The notes: generated from the sequence alone by a model not told the origin. A stretch of 64,000 nucleotides of DNA from Macrolepiota albuminosa (GCA_027475525.1 JAMWFC010000077.1:248001-312000), one strand, 5' to 3'; shown: positions 33,813 to 47,082, counted from the stretch's first letter. Program-made: numbers and translations.

Positions 33813-34688
33813 GTTATGGAACGAGTTAGAGAAATCGTGTGATAGCCTATATGTAATTCGAATCAAACGTCATCTGCCTGCGAGGTCATTTCAGACAAAG
33901 TTGAGGTTCCGCGAAAGACATCGATCTGTTTTTATCTGAAACTGGAGCGCAAAGATCGGCCATTGCACTTACCCCACGCGCAGCGTTCGGACCGTGCATT
34001 TCCTTGATTATGGCATCCATGCTACAGCAAATGCTACATTGGCTTTCCGCTGGTTGAAAAGTTTATAATTGGCGTTGAAGTTCCAAGGAGCACTGGATAG
34101 AATCATTTTTTATAGCCAATATGAGTTATTCGGGTGTGGAACCTGACCTTTATATCATTATTCATTGCAGACATGTCTCAAAGAAAATACTAGCGGTCGG
34201 CCAAATATGTTAGATCGAGTCTGCCGTGACAACCTACTGGCAATTGTTGGGCAGTCCATGAATAGATGGATGAGAAGCGAAGCGGCGGCGATCAGTCATG
34301 GTAAATGATGGGGAAGGCTTGTCATCGACACGCGGTCGTCCGATGTCGTACGGTGTCCTTCCTATTTCAGCAAGTCGCGAGAAACGATGATCACGTACCA
34401 TGTGGCGTGACAGTTCGCGCCGTCACTTAGGCTTGGATGCTGCCCACACTTTCCTTTCTAAAGGCGTTTTAAAGGCAGCCAAGCAAAGTATGTTCCGCTT
34501 GCATTCATTGATTGCAAGTAAATTGCTCTTGGAAGTCAAAACCAGACCTCTTGGTCACCCAGTTTGTGGTGTCAATTTTTGAATTCTTATCCATGGGTGC
34601 GTTCCACTTGTCATACTTTATCCGAAAAGCTACTTCGCTTCGATGTATATATATATATGGATAGTCTCAAAGTCAACCAGTCAAAATT
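33813..34688. promoter_or_regulatory. Intergenic region with TATA element
   Basis: No gene supported. A TATATATATATA run at 34,646-34,657 lies about 30-40 bases before the start of the secreted-protein gene and is a likely core promoter for it. Confidence 0.5.
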
Positions 34689-35370
34689 ATGCTTTTCTTC
34701 GCACTCCTGGTTGCCTCGTCTGTCCTCCTAACTCTAGGAGCGACTGTTAGCCCTCAAAAGGTGGAAGACCCACAATGCAAAGAGGGCACTTACTCTGGCT
34801 TCGAGAGCAACGTTTGGCAAATCAACGTCCCTGTGGTCGAATTCATCAACAAAACCGGATCCTTTTTCCACTCTGAGTGGTATGTGAGTAGATGTTATGG
34901 TGCCTTTGTGTCGATGCATAGTGGTAACTCATACCGAACATAGCTTGGTTCCGTGCTCGCGACCCGTGGCAAGGACAACACCGTAGGATCCACTCGTACT
35001 GCGGCAGTCAGCAACTCCACTTTCACGGAGGAGCTTGTGGGGCATTATCGGACACCTACTCAGTCTGTCCTTCGATTCTCTTTGCACCATGGTACTCTGC
35101 CACTGAATAACTTCACACTTACGACGTATACGGAAGAAATGAGAGCGATGAGCATCTGTGGTGGTACTGCAACTTATGTCAGCATGACAGCGACGTACTG
35201 CACCGACAAAGTAGTAAACGCGTATGACTTTTATAACACGTTCCGGTCTGACGCGGTTGGTGCTGTGGCAAAGGAGTTGAATGCCCTAGAATTCGTCGGA
35301 ACTTGTCCTGTTGGTATGTTATGGTCAACTATGTCAATACTCCAGCTGATTTCGCATCAGGTGGAAAATG
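34689..35370 (+). CDS. Small secreted protein, paralogue 1, unknown function
   Basis: Three exons (34689-34883, 34944-35313, 35360-35370) give 191 codons plus stop; without the last intron the frame would run on to 35,423. It begins with a signal peptide (MLFFALLVASSVLLTLGA). Four cysteines stand in a pattern shared with the next gene: DPQCKEGTY, MSICGGTATY, YCTDKV and VGTCPV. Other shared motifs are FINKTG, GKDN and RTPTQSVLRFSL. It has several N-glycosylation sequons. I do not recognise the family; two disulfides and extracellular location are inferred. Confidence 0.75.
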
Positions 35371-35905
35371 ATAATTGGACTTCGGTTACTCATGAGAGTA
35401 CGAGATCTGTTTCTCAATTTTGAGGGTACATGGACCCCTTTTTATTGCTGACTACGTCGACATACAACTTTTATCTGGAGAGCACTCTTAGAACTGGTTC
35501 CGTAACAAGCAAGTTCAATAAAAGAAGATTATCACACTTCTGATGATCGTTCACAAATCCAAAAGTCTGACTTGAGAAGACTTCTTTCTGCTCATCCATA
35601 TGTTCTCCTGGAGCAGATTGAGTAACCCCACTGCACTTTTAATAGATTAGAATTTGATGTCTTGCCATACACAAGTAAGGCTCCTCCGCTGATTTAGAAC
35701 CGTGTCAATAAGTCAGAGTTGGTATACGTCAAGTTATTAAATCCCAGTAGAAATGTCAAGCAAAGTGTTTACTCCGCCCTCAAACGACCTTCTCCAGAAG
35801 ACTCCTTAATGTCCACGATATGAACGACTCCTGATGAACGACTCCTGATAAATACCACGTCTGGCGCTGTAAGGGTCGCTATCAACCCATTGTATCTTCA
35901 TAACG

Positions 35906-36576
35906 ATGTTTGCTGCTATTATTGCCATTGCGCTTTGCCTGTCGCAACTTTCTCTAGTCTCTGGATTGGAAAGGCAGGCAAGCCAAGCAGAAGTAGTCCC
36001 TCTTCTCGAAGACCCCAAGTGCCAACACGGATTGTACCCAGGCTCCACGTTTAACGAGTGGCAATTCACAGTCCCCGCTAACGTCTTCATCAACAAGACT
36101 GGCACGTTTCTCCACGGGGAGTGGTATGTACGTTGTTTTCCTCCGAGTCTAGGCGGCAAGCAATCGAGACCCTGCTCCTTACTAACGCCCCGACACAGGT
36201 TGGCCCAATCAACTCGACGCACGGCAAGGACAACATCGTCGGCGCGATCCGCAGCATAATCTTCGAGGGCTCTCTCTTCACCGAGCGCCTCGTGGGGTCC
36301 TATCGTTCACCGACGCAGTCGGTCCTGCGCTACTCACTCGTGAATGGACCTGTGGAGTGGAAGGGCACAGTATTCGGGTCTTACACCGAGGAACTCAGTG
36401 CGATGAGCATCTGCGGCGGCACTGCGACGCATTACATCATGAGGGTTACGTACTGCACAAACGATGTCGTTGGGTTGCACAACGCGTATGATGTGTACAG
36501 GAGGAAGATGGTACAGGCTGCAGCGGATGAGTTGGGCGCGCTGGTGTTCAGCGGGACTTGTCCTATTCGGCAATGA
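35906..36576 (+). CDS. Small secreted protein, paralogue 2, unknown function
   Basis: Two exons (35906-36127 and 36199-36576) give 199 codons plus stop. It has a signal peptide (MFAAIIAIALCLSQLSLVSG) and the same four-cysteine pattern as paralogue 1 (DPKCQHGLY, MSICGGTATH, YCTNDV, SGTCPI). The first intron is at the same place in both genes, directly after EWY and before the GKDN block, so they are a tandem duplication. Its codon usage is more GC-rich than its sister's. Function unknown. Confidence 0.8.
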
Positions 36577-36619
36577 CGTTGAATCTAGGTCACTAGTTGT
36601 CTGAGTAATAGTGTCTTGC

Positions 36620-37045
36620 TCACCAATTTTGCACGGACGGAGTTTGACCGTGGTACTTTTGGACGGTACAAAGTGATGCGTAGTTAGATATCAAATTGCC
36701 ATGAAACCTGGTTCGAAAGCTAGGTTTTTTTCTTGAATAGGAGTTACTGGAAACTCGGGGCATGAATTCCAACGGGTAGACGACCGTGTGACGCATAGTG
36801 TCCATTTGCAATGTGATCTCTCCGGTTGGAGATGTACGAGGCACGAGGAGACAGGAGCCAACGTATTTCAGCGCAGATAGGCGATGCAAAAATTCTAAAG
36901 ATGACTTTGATGGGGTTTGACCGTATAGGTCAATTATCCGCTCGAACTTTTCTCCTTTGAGGAAAAAAAGAACTTGTTCATCCTTTATGGGTTTGGGGTG
37001 GTCCGAATACTGAGCCAAGGTTCCAGCGCAGATGGCCGATGTCAC
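36620..37045 (-). pseudogene. Third, divergent relative of the secreted-protein pair (partial)
   Basis: A minus-strand open piece whose start is not an ATG. SAICAGTLAQY, then IIDLYGQTPSKS and LSALKYVGSC, fit the C-terminal half of the secreted pair (SICGGTATY ... LNALEFVGTC). No signal peptide or N-terminal exon was found upstream. It may be a fragment or a gene with unrecognised upstream exons. Confidence 0.45.
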
Positions 37046-38745
37046 TAATTACTGATAGGTTTGAACCGGTGTAACAGGTGGGTGGTCGTCAATATCCACT
37101 CCAACAAAGGTTTAGTACCATCTTTACTTACTGCTGTGTATTAGCCATGAGAGGTCCAAACGCAAAACACAAGCACAGGAGACAAATATACTTACTTTTC
37201 GAGAAAACCAAAAATATGACAATTGATAGTCACATGTACAGCGTCATATATCATATGTAATCCCTTTCGGTCACATAAAACTAAACCTTGGTTTGCGGAT
37301 CACTTCGTTCATCAATTGAACCCCGAATCCCCTTGGGCATAGATGACGTTCGAGTCTCTGAACGCTTTAACTCCTAGCTTCCTGACGGTTTCAAAGGACG
37401 AGTTTGGTATTTGAACTCCGCTCTCGACCTTGTCGTAACACGCTTTTTGTGTCTCCAACCCCTCCTGGGTTAGTGCGCAGACAGATCCAGATCCAACGGC
37501 ATCCAGCGGTCCCCCGTCCCCTCCCGCAACGCGCGCTTGCTGACTTGTTTATTCTCCAAATTATCCAAGAGTCAGTCTATCTATCATCACAAACAACTTG
37601 AAAAGATTTCGAGCGAATGGATATCCATCTTGCGTCTTTCCTGATCGGACTCAGTAGACCTTAATTAACTCCTGATACTGAGCGCGCGTTCTGGTTGAAT
37701 GGACGAATGAACGAATGAATGAATTCTAATCTAATTGCCGGAACGTTGCATGGATGAGCCAAGGAGGTGCGGCGGGAGAAGCTGTGGTACCTCTACTCCT
37801 TTTGTAACGTTCACTCCCATGTCCATCTCTTATGAGTATGGGAATTTTTCAAGATATATCTTTCTCCGCAGATGTTTCGTTTGGGATGGTGTGTAAGGCG
37901 TTCGAAGTTTGTTTTCAGGGGATTTCGTGGGTGTAGTTCGTGTCAGTGTACGAGTTGGTAAAACTGGATACGTACACCATCGACCTCTGTTGCGCTGTGT
38001 CAAGACCTCCCATGGTGGGTGGTTTAATCGCCGTGGCTTGACCTGAGTGAATTGTTATGCTGCTGTTCTCCTTGTCTCTTTTTTTTTCTGTCCTGATTCC
38101 ACTCCCCTGCCACATTGGATACCCACAGATTTATTGGCAAGTGGACAGAGCACACGTACGCACTACGGTAGAAGAAGGAGTGGATCTTGATTTATAGGGG
38201 AAAAAACAACCCACGGTACGTCCCACACCAGCTGTCGTCTGCGCCACGGAAAAAATACCAAACGACGTCAACGGCGAGAGAGATAGTCCCAATTATGAAT
38301 AAATCATGATGGACGGCTGTTAAGAGAGATAAAGCCGTCACTGAGCTACGTATACTATGCCCTACGGTGCAGTCAATAGGCCCCCTCAGTCGACACCTTT
38401 TGATGTAGCAGCATTTATGGCTCTCTCTCATGAGATTTTTAACTAGTCCATCCTAAACTGTGTATTGTAAGACATACGAGGCTGAACTGAAGAAAAATAT
38501 GCAGAAACTATCGAGTCCCTTCTCAGTGACAATCTGAGGGCACACTTTTTTCACTTCTGCCATACAATGCTCGACGTAAACGCGGGTTCCAAGGGTAAGG
38601 AGCGTTTTCGGAGGCCTCTGCGTGGCAAACGGTTACATCCCGGATCACCATGACTAAAGGTCGTTCTCGGCTTGATGCCATTGCTTTGGCGGATGTTGAG
38701 TCGGGAACGGTATGGCCCGAAGTCGTACAGATTCAGTCTTTTACA
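37046..38745. other. Long intergenic region, no gene supported
   Basis: Balanced composition with many short open frames on both strands but no domain, paired exons or RNA gene that I can recognise. It lies between host genes and the next transposon cluster. Confidence 0.5.
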
Positions 38746-39000
38746 TGCAACGGTCTTGCATATTCATCAGCGAAGAAAATTTTTCTTTCAGTGCAACGGT
38801 CTTGCACTCTCACAGTTATCATCTTCTACCAGGTGAGCGCAGAGTCGCTCAGTCATCACAGATCACAGCTTCATACATCTCACAGAGTTCTGATTGGCCC
38901 TCACAGTGTTTTTTCAGTCCTACATACAGAAAGCTTCACTACTCTGAGATGTAAGATCTCACAGTGTCAGTCGATGACGGGCTCATCTCATCAGTCACAG
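38746..39000. repeat. Cluster of short repeats, possible transposon end
   Basis: TGCAACGGTCTTGCA occurs twice (38,746-38,760 and 38,792-38,806). After that the hexamer TCACAG occurs seven times between 38,810 and 39,000. Dense short motifs like these are common in subterminal regions of DNA transposons, where transposase binds. The pogo-like transposase gene starts 500 bp downstream. Confidence 0.5.
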
Positions 39001-39506
39001 CAGATCGAAAACGGACTTGCCTATAAAAGGAATTATCCTTACAGGCATTTTCCGTTACAGCAGTAAGAAAAGATCAGTATAGACATTGTTTTGTCAACCT
39101 AATTTTTTCATTTTTGGTATTAGAAATTGATATGTTTAGTCACCTCATTTTTTGCGCACCCTCCCACCTCTCCCTGATAACAATTATCTATTTTCAGTTA
39201 CACATCAGTACATAGCTGTCGCTACGCCGCTGCCTCAAGAAATTACACCTTGAGAAAATACAGAAAAAGAAAAAGTGATCGCCTCAGCGATTGATATGCG
39301 CTAAAACTTTGATTCAGACATTTCCACACAATGAGCTGCAGAGGCGCAGCAGACTACAAATGATTCTTTTGTTGATCTGAATAAACAAACATGTTGCATC
39401 AAGGACACGTGACTTTGTTCAATCAAATGTCTTTCATTTATTGAGATTATGACGATCAAAAAAGACATACTTACTTAAAGTGAGATCATTCATTTCCACA
39501 ACAAAC

Positions 39507-41574
39507 ATGACATCCAAAAAGCATCACATTCTGCACCCATGGTCCACTGTCAACCCTGCTGAATATGAAGTCCAGATTCAAAGTGCCATCACAGGTCTTA
39601 CTAATGGAGAATACTCATCCATTTTAGAAGCCGCAAGGAAAACTCAGGTGCGAAGTACTTTTATCAACTCTTGATACATAAATGCTAACAAGAACATGTC
39701 CAAGAAAAACATCAATCATGCATGAAAGTTGACAAAAAGAAGCAGCTTCTTGAATCTGCACAGGAAAAAGTCCTTGTTGACTGGTGTGGTCATTCAGCTG
39801 TTTCTGGAAGGGCTATTCACCCAAATGATCTCCAGAAGCATGTGCAGAATTTATCTGGCAAAGTTCCTGGGAAGAACTGGCACCAGCACTTTATCCAAAT
39901 GAATCCATCCCTAAAATTAGCTTGTGGTGCTGGTCTTGATCCAAAATGGGCAGCCAACTTCAACAAAGCAACTGTCAGTGAATATTGTTGTCTGTGTAAA
40001 TCATCACATGACAAATATAATAGGATACCACCTGAGAACCAGTGGAACATGGATGAGACAGGAAATCAAATAGGTGGTGGGTGCATAAATGATAGAAGGA
40101 AGCATTTATTCAGGGTCCAACAAGAGCTTAAACATCGGATCAAAAGTAATAACCTACAGCTTGTGACTGTTATTGAATGTATTTCTGCAGCCGGTAATAG
40201 CATACCACCTCTTTTTGTGCTTTCAGAAGGTCTATTACCTGATCTTTGAGCTTTTCCAGATAGATCTATTGGAGGGTAAGCATAAAATTCTCCCCTATCC
40301 TGATATATATTCAAACTCTATTTAGTGTTGCAACATCACCAAATGGTTGGACTGATCATAATATCTGCAAGAAATGGTTTCTCGAGATCTTTGTTCCTCA
40401 TGCTACTGCTTGCCATATCCTTGATAAACTCATTGTCCTCACAATTGATGGTTACAATTTACATGAAACTGAGGCACTGCAGAGGGCTGCATATGACAAT
40501 GACATAATTTTATTTGCCTTCCCTTCAAAGACAACACACAAGCTTTAACTTCTCGACATTGGCATCTTTGGACCTGTCAGTAGAGGCTGGAATGCACACT
40601 GCTCCACATGTATTGCTAAAGGCATTGCAATGTATTGTTACAACTTCATTGAAGAATGCTTCATGATCTGGCTTATTATAACACCTGATCTCATCAAAAC
40701 CAGTTTCCAATTGACAGAGATTCATACATTCAATCCTGACATATTCATAGATGAAGACTTTGCACCAAGCATGGCCTTTTCTAATTAGACTCATGTCCTA
40801 TTATCATATCCCAACATCATTCCATCCTCACCTCCTGTGATCAATACTGATGGTGAAATTGATAAGGACTACATTGCAACATCAGGCTCAGATGCAAAGG
40901 TCAATATCTAGGATACCCTCACTCTGCAGACTTCTGTAACATGATCTATATCAGCCTCTTCACTTTTGTTGATATCTCCTGCAAGCTATCTTATGCCCCT
41001 CTAGGATGATTTAAAGAAGTCAAAGAACAAACTTCTTACTGAGCTTTGCTTGCTGCAAGCAGAGATAGGAGCCCTGCAAACACAGTTAAAAGCCAAAAAA
41101 GCAGCACATGCAGCTGCAGATGCTCACTGCACAGTTGTCCGAGAGAAGCTTGCAAATGCACTTGTTCGACTTGAAAATACATGTCAAAAGAAGACTCGAG
41201 GCTCCACTAAAGTCAAGGCATGCTTTGTAATCTATTCAGATTTTAAGACAGCATTTGAGGCAGAAGAGGCTGAGTAATGTGAGAAGAAATGAGTTGAAGC
41301 TGAAAAAGAGGCTCAAAAGGAGGCTGAGGCCAATGCTCACAACAGTTGAATTGCACAAGATTTGGTCTTCAAAATTTTTAACCTTCCAATCTCATCACTA
41401 AAGAAGAAGGAGGAATTTGAGGTCCTTGCCACAGCACTTGAGCTGTCTGTAAAGGGTACAGTGCAAGAGCTTTCTAAAAAAATCAAAAACCATCTTGAAA
41501 AGAATCCAGAACTGGCCAAGAATTCACATTTTGCTGGGTTATTTTTATCAGAACTTCATCAAGCCTGTAAATGA
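39507..41574 (+). mobile_element. pogo/Fot1-like DNA transposon, broken transposase
   Basis: From ATG 39,507 the frame carries an N-terminal psq-type helix-turn-helix (AITGLTNGEYSSILEAARKT), a CENP-B-like DNA-binding part (QEKVLVDWCGHSAVSGRAIH, GKNWHQHFIQMNP) and the DDE-1 catalytic domain: WNMDETGNQIGGG, TVIECISAAGNSIPPLFVLS, LTIDGYNLHET and LLDIGIFGP. After the catalytic part comes a lysine-rich coiled coil (LLQAEIGALQTQLKAKKAAH) and a SAP-like helix pair (ALELSVKGTVQELSKKIKNH). Stops and frame breaks occur after 40,249 and near 40,546 and 41,275. I could not find its terminal inverted repeats, so the true ends are unknown. Confidence 0.75.
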
Positions 41575-43575
41575 CCACCAACAAAACAAAAAACTAAACA
41601 AACTCAACAGACAGCACAGAACTGGCCAAAGGAAGGCTCAAAAGAGGGGAGCCCAATGAAACTCTCAATTTCAAACCAAGAAAACCATGACAGAATGAGA
41701 AACATAGAAGACCCTTATAAGAATAATCCAGAATTGTGGTTTGAAACCATAGAAGGAGACATTACAACAAATAGAAAGGGCCTACAAAGAACTTCCACTC
41801 TCTCTGGAGGATGGCTAAAAGTATATTTGGCAGCACACTCAGCATTCAACATTGCAACAAAGACTTTAAGCAAATGGAAAAGCATAACTGAACCTGCAAT
41901 ATGAGCATGTCTGTACTGGGAAAAGTATGAGTCAACCGAGGCTGGGAGAACAAAAGCTGGAAATATGATTAAAAACATGATAAAAAAACTGGTGTATATG
42001 GAATATGACAAAAGCATAGCAGCAATATTCTCAGACTAGGACCTGCCCTCAAAGGACAACAATCAATACCCACATCCATACTACCTTCTAATAGTCAGCC
42101 TGGACTTGTAACAGGCATTGAAGCTGCTAGACCTAGAGGTTGTAGTAACTACAGAGGCAACAATCTTCTTCCTCCCATGGAACCCACTCAGGTCTCTGTA
42201 TATACTCATGATGAAAGGCCTTACTTACAACAACACAGAAGGGGCCCAAGAACTTGTAGAGGAACTCATAAAAAGAACCTTCCAAATTCTTTAGAGACCT
42301 AAGCAATAGCCAAGAGCCATTCAGTTCAGACCACAAAAAATGAACTCAACAGAGTTTTTAACATCCAAGCATTTTTCCTACCTATAAAGCAGCATGCAAA
42401 TATCTGTAGGTGTTGGAACCTCTACTTCATAGAGGATCCTGGCCTTGATGAGGACAAATATAAGCTGCTTCAAAGAAAAATGAGAGCTTGTACATTTAAA
42501 ACTCTTACTTTTAGCAAGGGACATGTGCTAACAAGAGCAGATGAGCAGCTAATATGTATTGAATGTAAGTTAGCAGACCATGACTCCTACAACTGCCCAT
42601 TTTTCAGACTTTCTGGGTGGCTTGGCTATCACCCAAATAGACATAAAAGTATGGCTAAAATGATGGACTTCATAGACAAAGAGAGAAGCAGGGCAAAGAC
42701 TCAATAGAAGAACAGTTCTTGGAGAGGCAGGAAATACTCAAACTTCAGAGAAGGCTACTTCAGGAGTAGGGGAACTGGATACTCACAAAGAGGATGAGAT
42801 CGTACATAAATACAAGTATTGAGCTAGATCCAGAATAAAAGTATGCAGAACTGAAACCTTCCCAAAAAAAAAAAGAATGAAAAAGAGCAAAACTACAACA
42901 AAAGTGTAGTGATCAATGGCAAAAAGCATACAAACACACCTCTCCACACACAACCCAAACTCAACTCAGCAAATATAGACAAGTACAAGATAATAAATAA
43001 GACAACTAACTATGGCTTTCTTTCACAGATACTGTATATGGCGACAACTCCCTGGAGGATGGAGGGAGTGATGACCAGGCCACTGCTCATACTCCTGATG
43101 ATCTCTACCAGGGCAACAGAGGTGGGAGTCCAGAAAAGACACAGGCTAAAAAAGCCAATATAGACAGGCAAGCAGCCAAAGAAATGACAGAAACATCCAA
43201 CTCCTGACAGAAGGAGGACCCCAAAGAGATGGGGGAGGCCCATAGAGGGCCTACTGGACATAATAGAGCCAAAGCCATAGAGGGCAGGCTCCAAAATGAG
43301 AGCGATGAAAGAAGAGGGGAGAGGCAATATGCACACATGCAACACCCTACAAAAGAACAGCAGAACAGCCCAGAGGAGACACAAAGAGAGATATGTGGCA
43401 TCCAGAGAAGCAGGCACTCTGAGGAACACATGAGAAACAGAATCAGAAAGCAGCCAAGAAGAGGAGTGCTGAAAATAGCATTCTTAAAGATTAAAGGTGT
43501 GGGCTCAACAATCACTGAACACAAGTGGGGCAAAATTAGTAGCTTGATGATGAGAGAAAAGATAGACATCCTTGC

Positions 43576-44322
43576 TGTCACGACCCCTCCCCTCCGGGCC
43601 CACCCCGGGACACCCCCGGAACACCCTCCGGGACCCTCCCTCCGACCCCACAGGACGCGCCCTGCCATCACGACCGCCGACACCGCCATCACGCGCATCA
43701 AGGACCGCCATCAGCCGCCCCCAGCCCCGATCAACGATCAGATCACGCGGCCCGTGCCGGCCATCACGCATCACGCATCACGGCTCCATCCGCGCCAATT
43801 GATCGCGCGCCCCACACGCGCGATCCCGGTATACAGCCCCTGCCGCTACTCAATGACCCCCGGAACCCATCCCAGACATCCCGGAACCCCGAGACCCGGT
43901 CCCGTAGTACTTATAGCGTAGTCCCTTGTTGTATTCGGTAGTCTTGATATTACATACTTTGCATAACTGTTACTTGGATATTGCGTGCCCTCTGTTTGAC
44001 TGGTACGCCTCGTTTGGTACGCTTCGACTGGCACGCCTTGGTATTCGCGTGCTATAAGTTTGGTACGCACTTCGCGACTCTTAAATTACTAACTTGGTCT
44101 CGTCTTAGAACCTCCGGTTCACGACTCGACCCCCTCTAACCCTCAGCTACTCTCATCCAAAACCCCCGGACTCTAGTCCCCTCTCCCGGGATTACTCCTG
44201 TCCTCGTCTTGAACCCCGGAGTCCTAGCCCCGGAGTTCCAGACACCCGAGTATCCGTAGATCAAGTCCGCATCGTAAGGGCGTCGCTTTCCCGGAAAGCC
44301 CCCGATTCAGCGGAACCTGACA
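43576..44322 (+). repeat. 5' LTR of chromovirus B
   Basis: 747 bp, TG...CA. It would supply promoter and polyadenylation signals. The sequence right after it (from 44,323) should contain the primer-binding site, but I could not match it to a tRNA by eye. Confidence 0.95.
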
Positions 44323-44355
44323 TAATATCAAGACTCTTTCCTTACACCGTTCTTG

Positions 44356-47082
44356 ATGGCTACGTATACTCACACCTACTACCCCACGGGGTACCAGACC
44401 GACCCTTACGGACGCCCGGTACCCGACCACTACTCCGCGCAGACCCCCCGCCCTGTCTACCCACCCCTCCCATACGAACCTCAGTACCTCCACCGCCACT
44501 GGGCCCCCGACCCATCCTTCTATGATCTGGGGCCCTCAGCCAGTTGGGCCCCTCCGCCCAACCTAGCCATGGCACGACCCGTGGAGGTCCCCTCGTACCG
44601 GAGCATTCCCGGGGGCCTGCCGGAGACCCCTCCTGCACCCAGTGGGCCTCGCCCGATTCCCCCCAGCGAGGGCCCCTTTGCACCCACCCCCTACTACGGT
44701 TACCAGCGCCCCGTCCCCCAACCCCGAGAAGCCCGAGGACCCCCCTACCCCGACTACCCCCCTCGTCATTACCCGGCCGCCGCTCCACCCGCTCGGACCC
44801 CTCCCTCGCCAATGGGACGACGACGCCTCGAGGAGTATGAACGGCAACGGGACGAGATACTCCGCTCTCTCAGGATCTCACCGGAGGACTTCGCGCAACG
44901 GACAAGGACGCTGCTTGTGGAGTTCGGGCACGACGACTTCGAAGGCACTCCGGAGGAATGGGCTCACTGCCTGGTCGAATTCGGGGATCGCCTCACGCGA
45001 GGAGACCTCCCGGAGCAAACCATGGTAAAGTATAGGCGCAATACGATCCTCCGGGAGGAATTACAGCAGCTGCTCGACGAAGTCCACGCGTCCCCCTCCC
45101 CTCGGCCCCTCAACGACCCCGCGGACCCAGGTCGCTCGATTCACATTCGACGGGAACCCCCGGAACCGGCCCCAGCAGTCCCGGCAGCCCCCACGGTCCC
45201 CACTCCGGAGCAACGGCAACGGGAAGAACGGCAGAACGCCTCAGCCATACTACGGTCCCTCAACCCGATGGGAGGCCTCTTCGATCAACCCGCTGCTCGC
45301 ACGGTAGGCTTGTCAACTCGCCGCAGGGCTAACTCCGTTCCTAGTACCTTCGAGACCTGGGGACAGCCTCAAAGACCCCTGGAACCCCTCCCGCGAACAG
45401 ACAACGCCCGACCCCCGGCCCCGACGAACCCCGGTACAGCCCGGGTGGACACCCCTAGTACGGACGACACGTTATGCTACATTGACGAGCTCACGCGCGA
45501 TAACAACGAACAACGTCCCGCGCCCGCGCCCGCCCCGGCACCAGCACCGCCCGCCACGTCCGCCCCGGCCCCTCCGGAACGCAACTTCCGCCGCGATCCG
45601 CCACCCCACTTCGACCTACGGAACCCCCCGCGACCCCCGATGCAAGCCCGACCCTCCCGGATTGAACGTCCCCCGCGCAACCCGGCACCCGACCCAGCAC
45701 CTAACCCCCCTCCGATCGACCCAACCCCACCAAACCCTCCCCGACCGCCTCCGCCCCCTCCCGCCGAACCTCGAGGACGACCCCCAGGACCCCCCCCTCC
45801 GCCGCCCCCTGCGTGGAGACCCGGGCCTCCTCCCGGCAGGAACGAGCCCCCGTGGGACAACGGGCCTCCCGGGCGTGGACCCCCAGGTGAGCCACCCGGA
45901 GGAGGTCCTCCCGGCGGGTGGGGCCCCGCCCTTGGTGCGTTTCCTCCTCAAGGAGGGGGGGGCAATCATTATTACTATTATTACAATGCTGGCCCCCCTC
46001 CCCGCAACACTGCCGGATCGGACGACGCTCGCGACGCCCTCGCCCGCGAAGGACGATTGGACATTCAAAAGCCCGACGCTTTCACGGGCCGGGACCCCCG
46101 AAAATGGCGTACCTTCCTCACACAATGTCTCAATACGTTTCAGGCAAAGCCGCTCACGTTTCAGGTTGACAGCTCCCGGGTGGCCTTTGCCGCGTCGTAC
46201 CTCCAGGGGATCGCCTTCGATCACTACACGGCCCTCATCCAGTTCGACCCCAACAACCCGGCACTCGCTCGCTGGCAAGCCTTCGTCGACGAGTTCTCCG
46301 GGAAATTCGGGATATACGACACCGTGGCCGAGGCCGAGGACAACCTCTTCAACCTCCGGATGCGCTCTGAAGAACGTTTCACTACCTTCATCGTACGTTT
46401 TGAAAAGGAAGCTTACGAGACAGGTTGGAATTACAGCGCCCTCCGGTACGCCCTCCGCCGCGCCCTCCCACAACGTATCAAGGACGTCCTCCGACTCGCC
46501 CCGAAACAACCCTCCTACGACGGATACAAGGCCCTCGTCATGCAGATCGACCAGCGCTACTGGGAAGACCGCAGCGAGTATTCGAACTCCCGACCCCCCT
46601 GGAACCCTAGAGGAGGACCCCCTTGGCCCTCCGGCGAAGCTCCCAACCCCCAAGGTCGAAACCCCGGTCCCCCCGCGTTCCCTGGCGGCCGACCCCCGGT
46701 GAGTCGCGGCCCGCCCAATGCTAACCCTGGCAGCGGCACCCGCCCCCAGGCCCAGCTCAACGCCGCCGTGGCCACCCAAGACCCGGGCGACGCGCCAAGC
46801 CCCGAGGAACCCCCGGGAGACCCCGAAGACTTCGACTTCGACGACGAACGGGACGAGGAGGCCCTCCGAGCCAACCGGCTTCAAAAGAAGGGACGACCCT
46901 GGATCGAGGTCCCGACGGATGTGCAGGAACGACGGAGAAGGGAGGGCGTCTGCATACTCTGTGGTGAGAAAGATCATTTCATCTCCGAGTGCCCCAAACG
47001 ACAGGTCATGGGACGTGCCACCTGGACCTTCGAAGGAGAGGACGCCACCTACGAGTACTCGGAAAACGACCCGGCGATTTAG
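44356..47082 (+). CDS. Chromovirus B Gag
   Basis: A 908-codon frame from ATG 44,356 ([14 protein letters not shown]); an open TTG lies one codon upstream. It is unusually long for Gag because of a ~550-residue N-terminal half that is Pro/Gly/Arg-rich and probably disordered. The retrotransposon gag (capsid) domain spans about 555-740 ([65 protein letters not shown]). One CCHC knuckle, [14 protein letters not shown], is at ~866-879. It would form the cytoplasmic particle and bind the RNA genome. Its stop overlaps the start of pol. Confidence 0.92.
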   Translation: MATYTHTYYPTGYQTDPYGRPVPDHYSAQTPRPVYPPLPYEPQYLHRHWAPDPSFYDLGPSASWAPPPNLAMARPVEVPSYRSIPGGLPETPPAPSGPRPIPPSEGPFAPTPYYGYQRPVPQPREARGPPYPDYPPRHYPAAAPPARTPPSPMGRRRLEEYERQRDEILRSLRISPEDFAQRTRTLLVEFGHDDFEGTPEEWAHCLVEFGDRLTRGDLPEQTMVKYRRNTILREELQQLLDEVHASPSPRPLNDPADPGRSIHIRREPPEPAPAVPAAPTVPTPEQRQREERQNASAILRSLNPMGGLFDQPAARTVGLSTRRRANSVPSTFETWGQPQRPLEPLPRTDNARPPAPTNPGTARVDTPSTDDTLCYIDELTRDNNEQRPAPAPAPAPAPPATSAPAPPERNFRRDPPPHFDLRNPPRPPMQARPSRIERPPRNPAPDPAPNPPPIDPTPPNPPRPPPPPPAEPRGRPPGPPPPPPPAWRPGPPPGRNEPPWDNGPPGRGPPGEPPGGGPPGGWGPALGAFPPQGGGGNHYYYYYNAGPPPRNTAGSDDARDALAREGRLDIQKPDAFTGRDPRKWRTFLTQCLNTFQAKPLTFQVDSSRVAFAASYLQGIAFDHYTALIQFDPNNPALARWQAFVDEFSGKFGIYDTVAEAEDNLFNLRMRSEERFTTFIVRFEKEAYETGWNYSALRYALRRALPQRIKDVLRLAPKQPSYDGYKALVMQIDQRYWEDRSEYSNSRPPWNPRGGPPWPSGEAPNPQGRNPGPPAFPGGRPPVSRGPPNANPGSGTRPQAQLNAAVATQDPGDAPSPEEPPGDPEDFDFDDERDEEALRANRLQKKGRPWIEVPTDVQERRRREGVCILCGEKDHFISECPKRQVMGRATWTFEGEDATYEYSENDPAI

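Noticed and set aside
37040..37080. Possible tRNA B-box (GGTTTGAACC)
   Set aside because: No matching A-box or cloverleaf arms could be built around it.
38650..39066. Plus-strand frame of 138 codons with ATG
   Set aside because: It runs through the short-repeat cluster (TCACAG and TGCAACGGTCTTGCA), which dictates its Ser/His-rich content; no domain.
43105..43701. Minus-strand frame of 198 codons across the LINE/LTR border
   Set aside because: It crosses a transposon insertion junction, so it cannot be an old gene; cysteine/leucine-rich reading of the LINE antisense strand.
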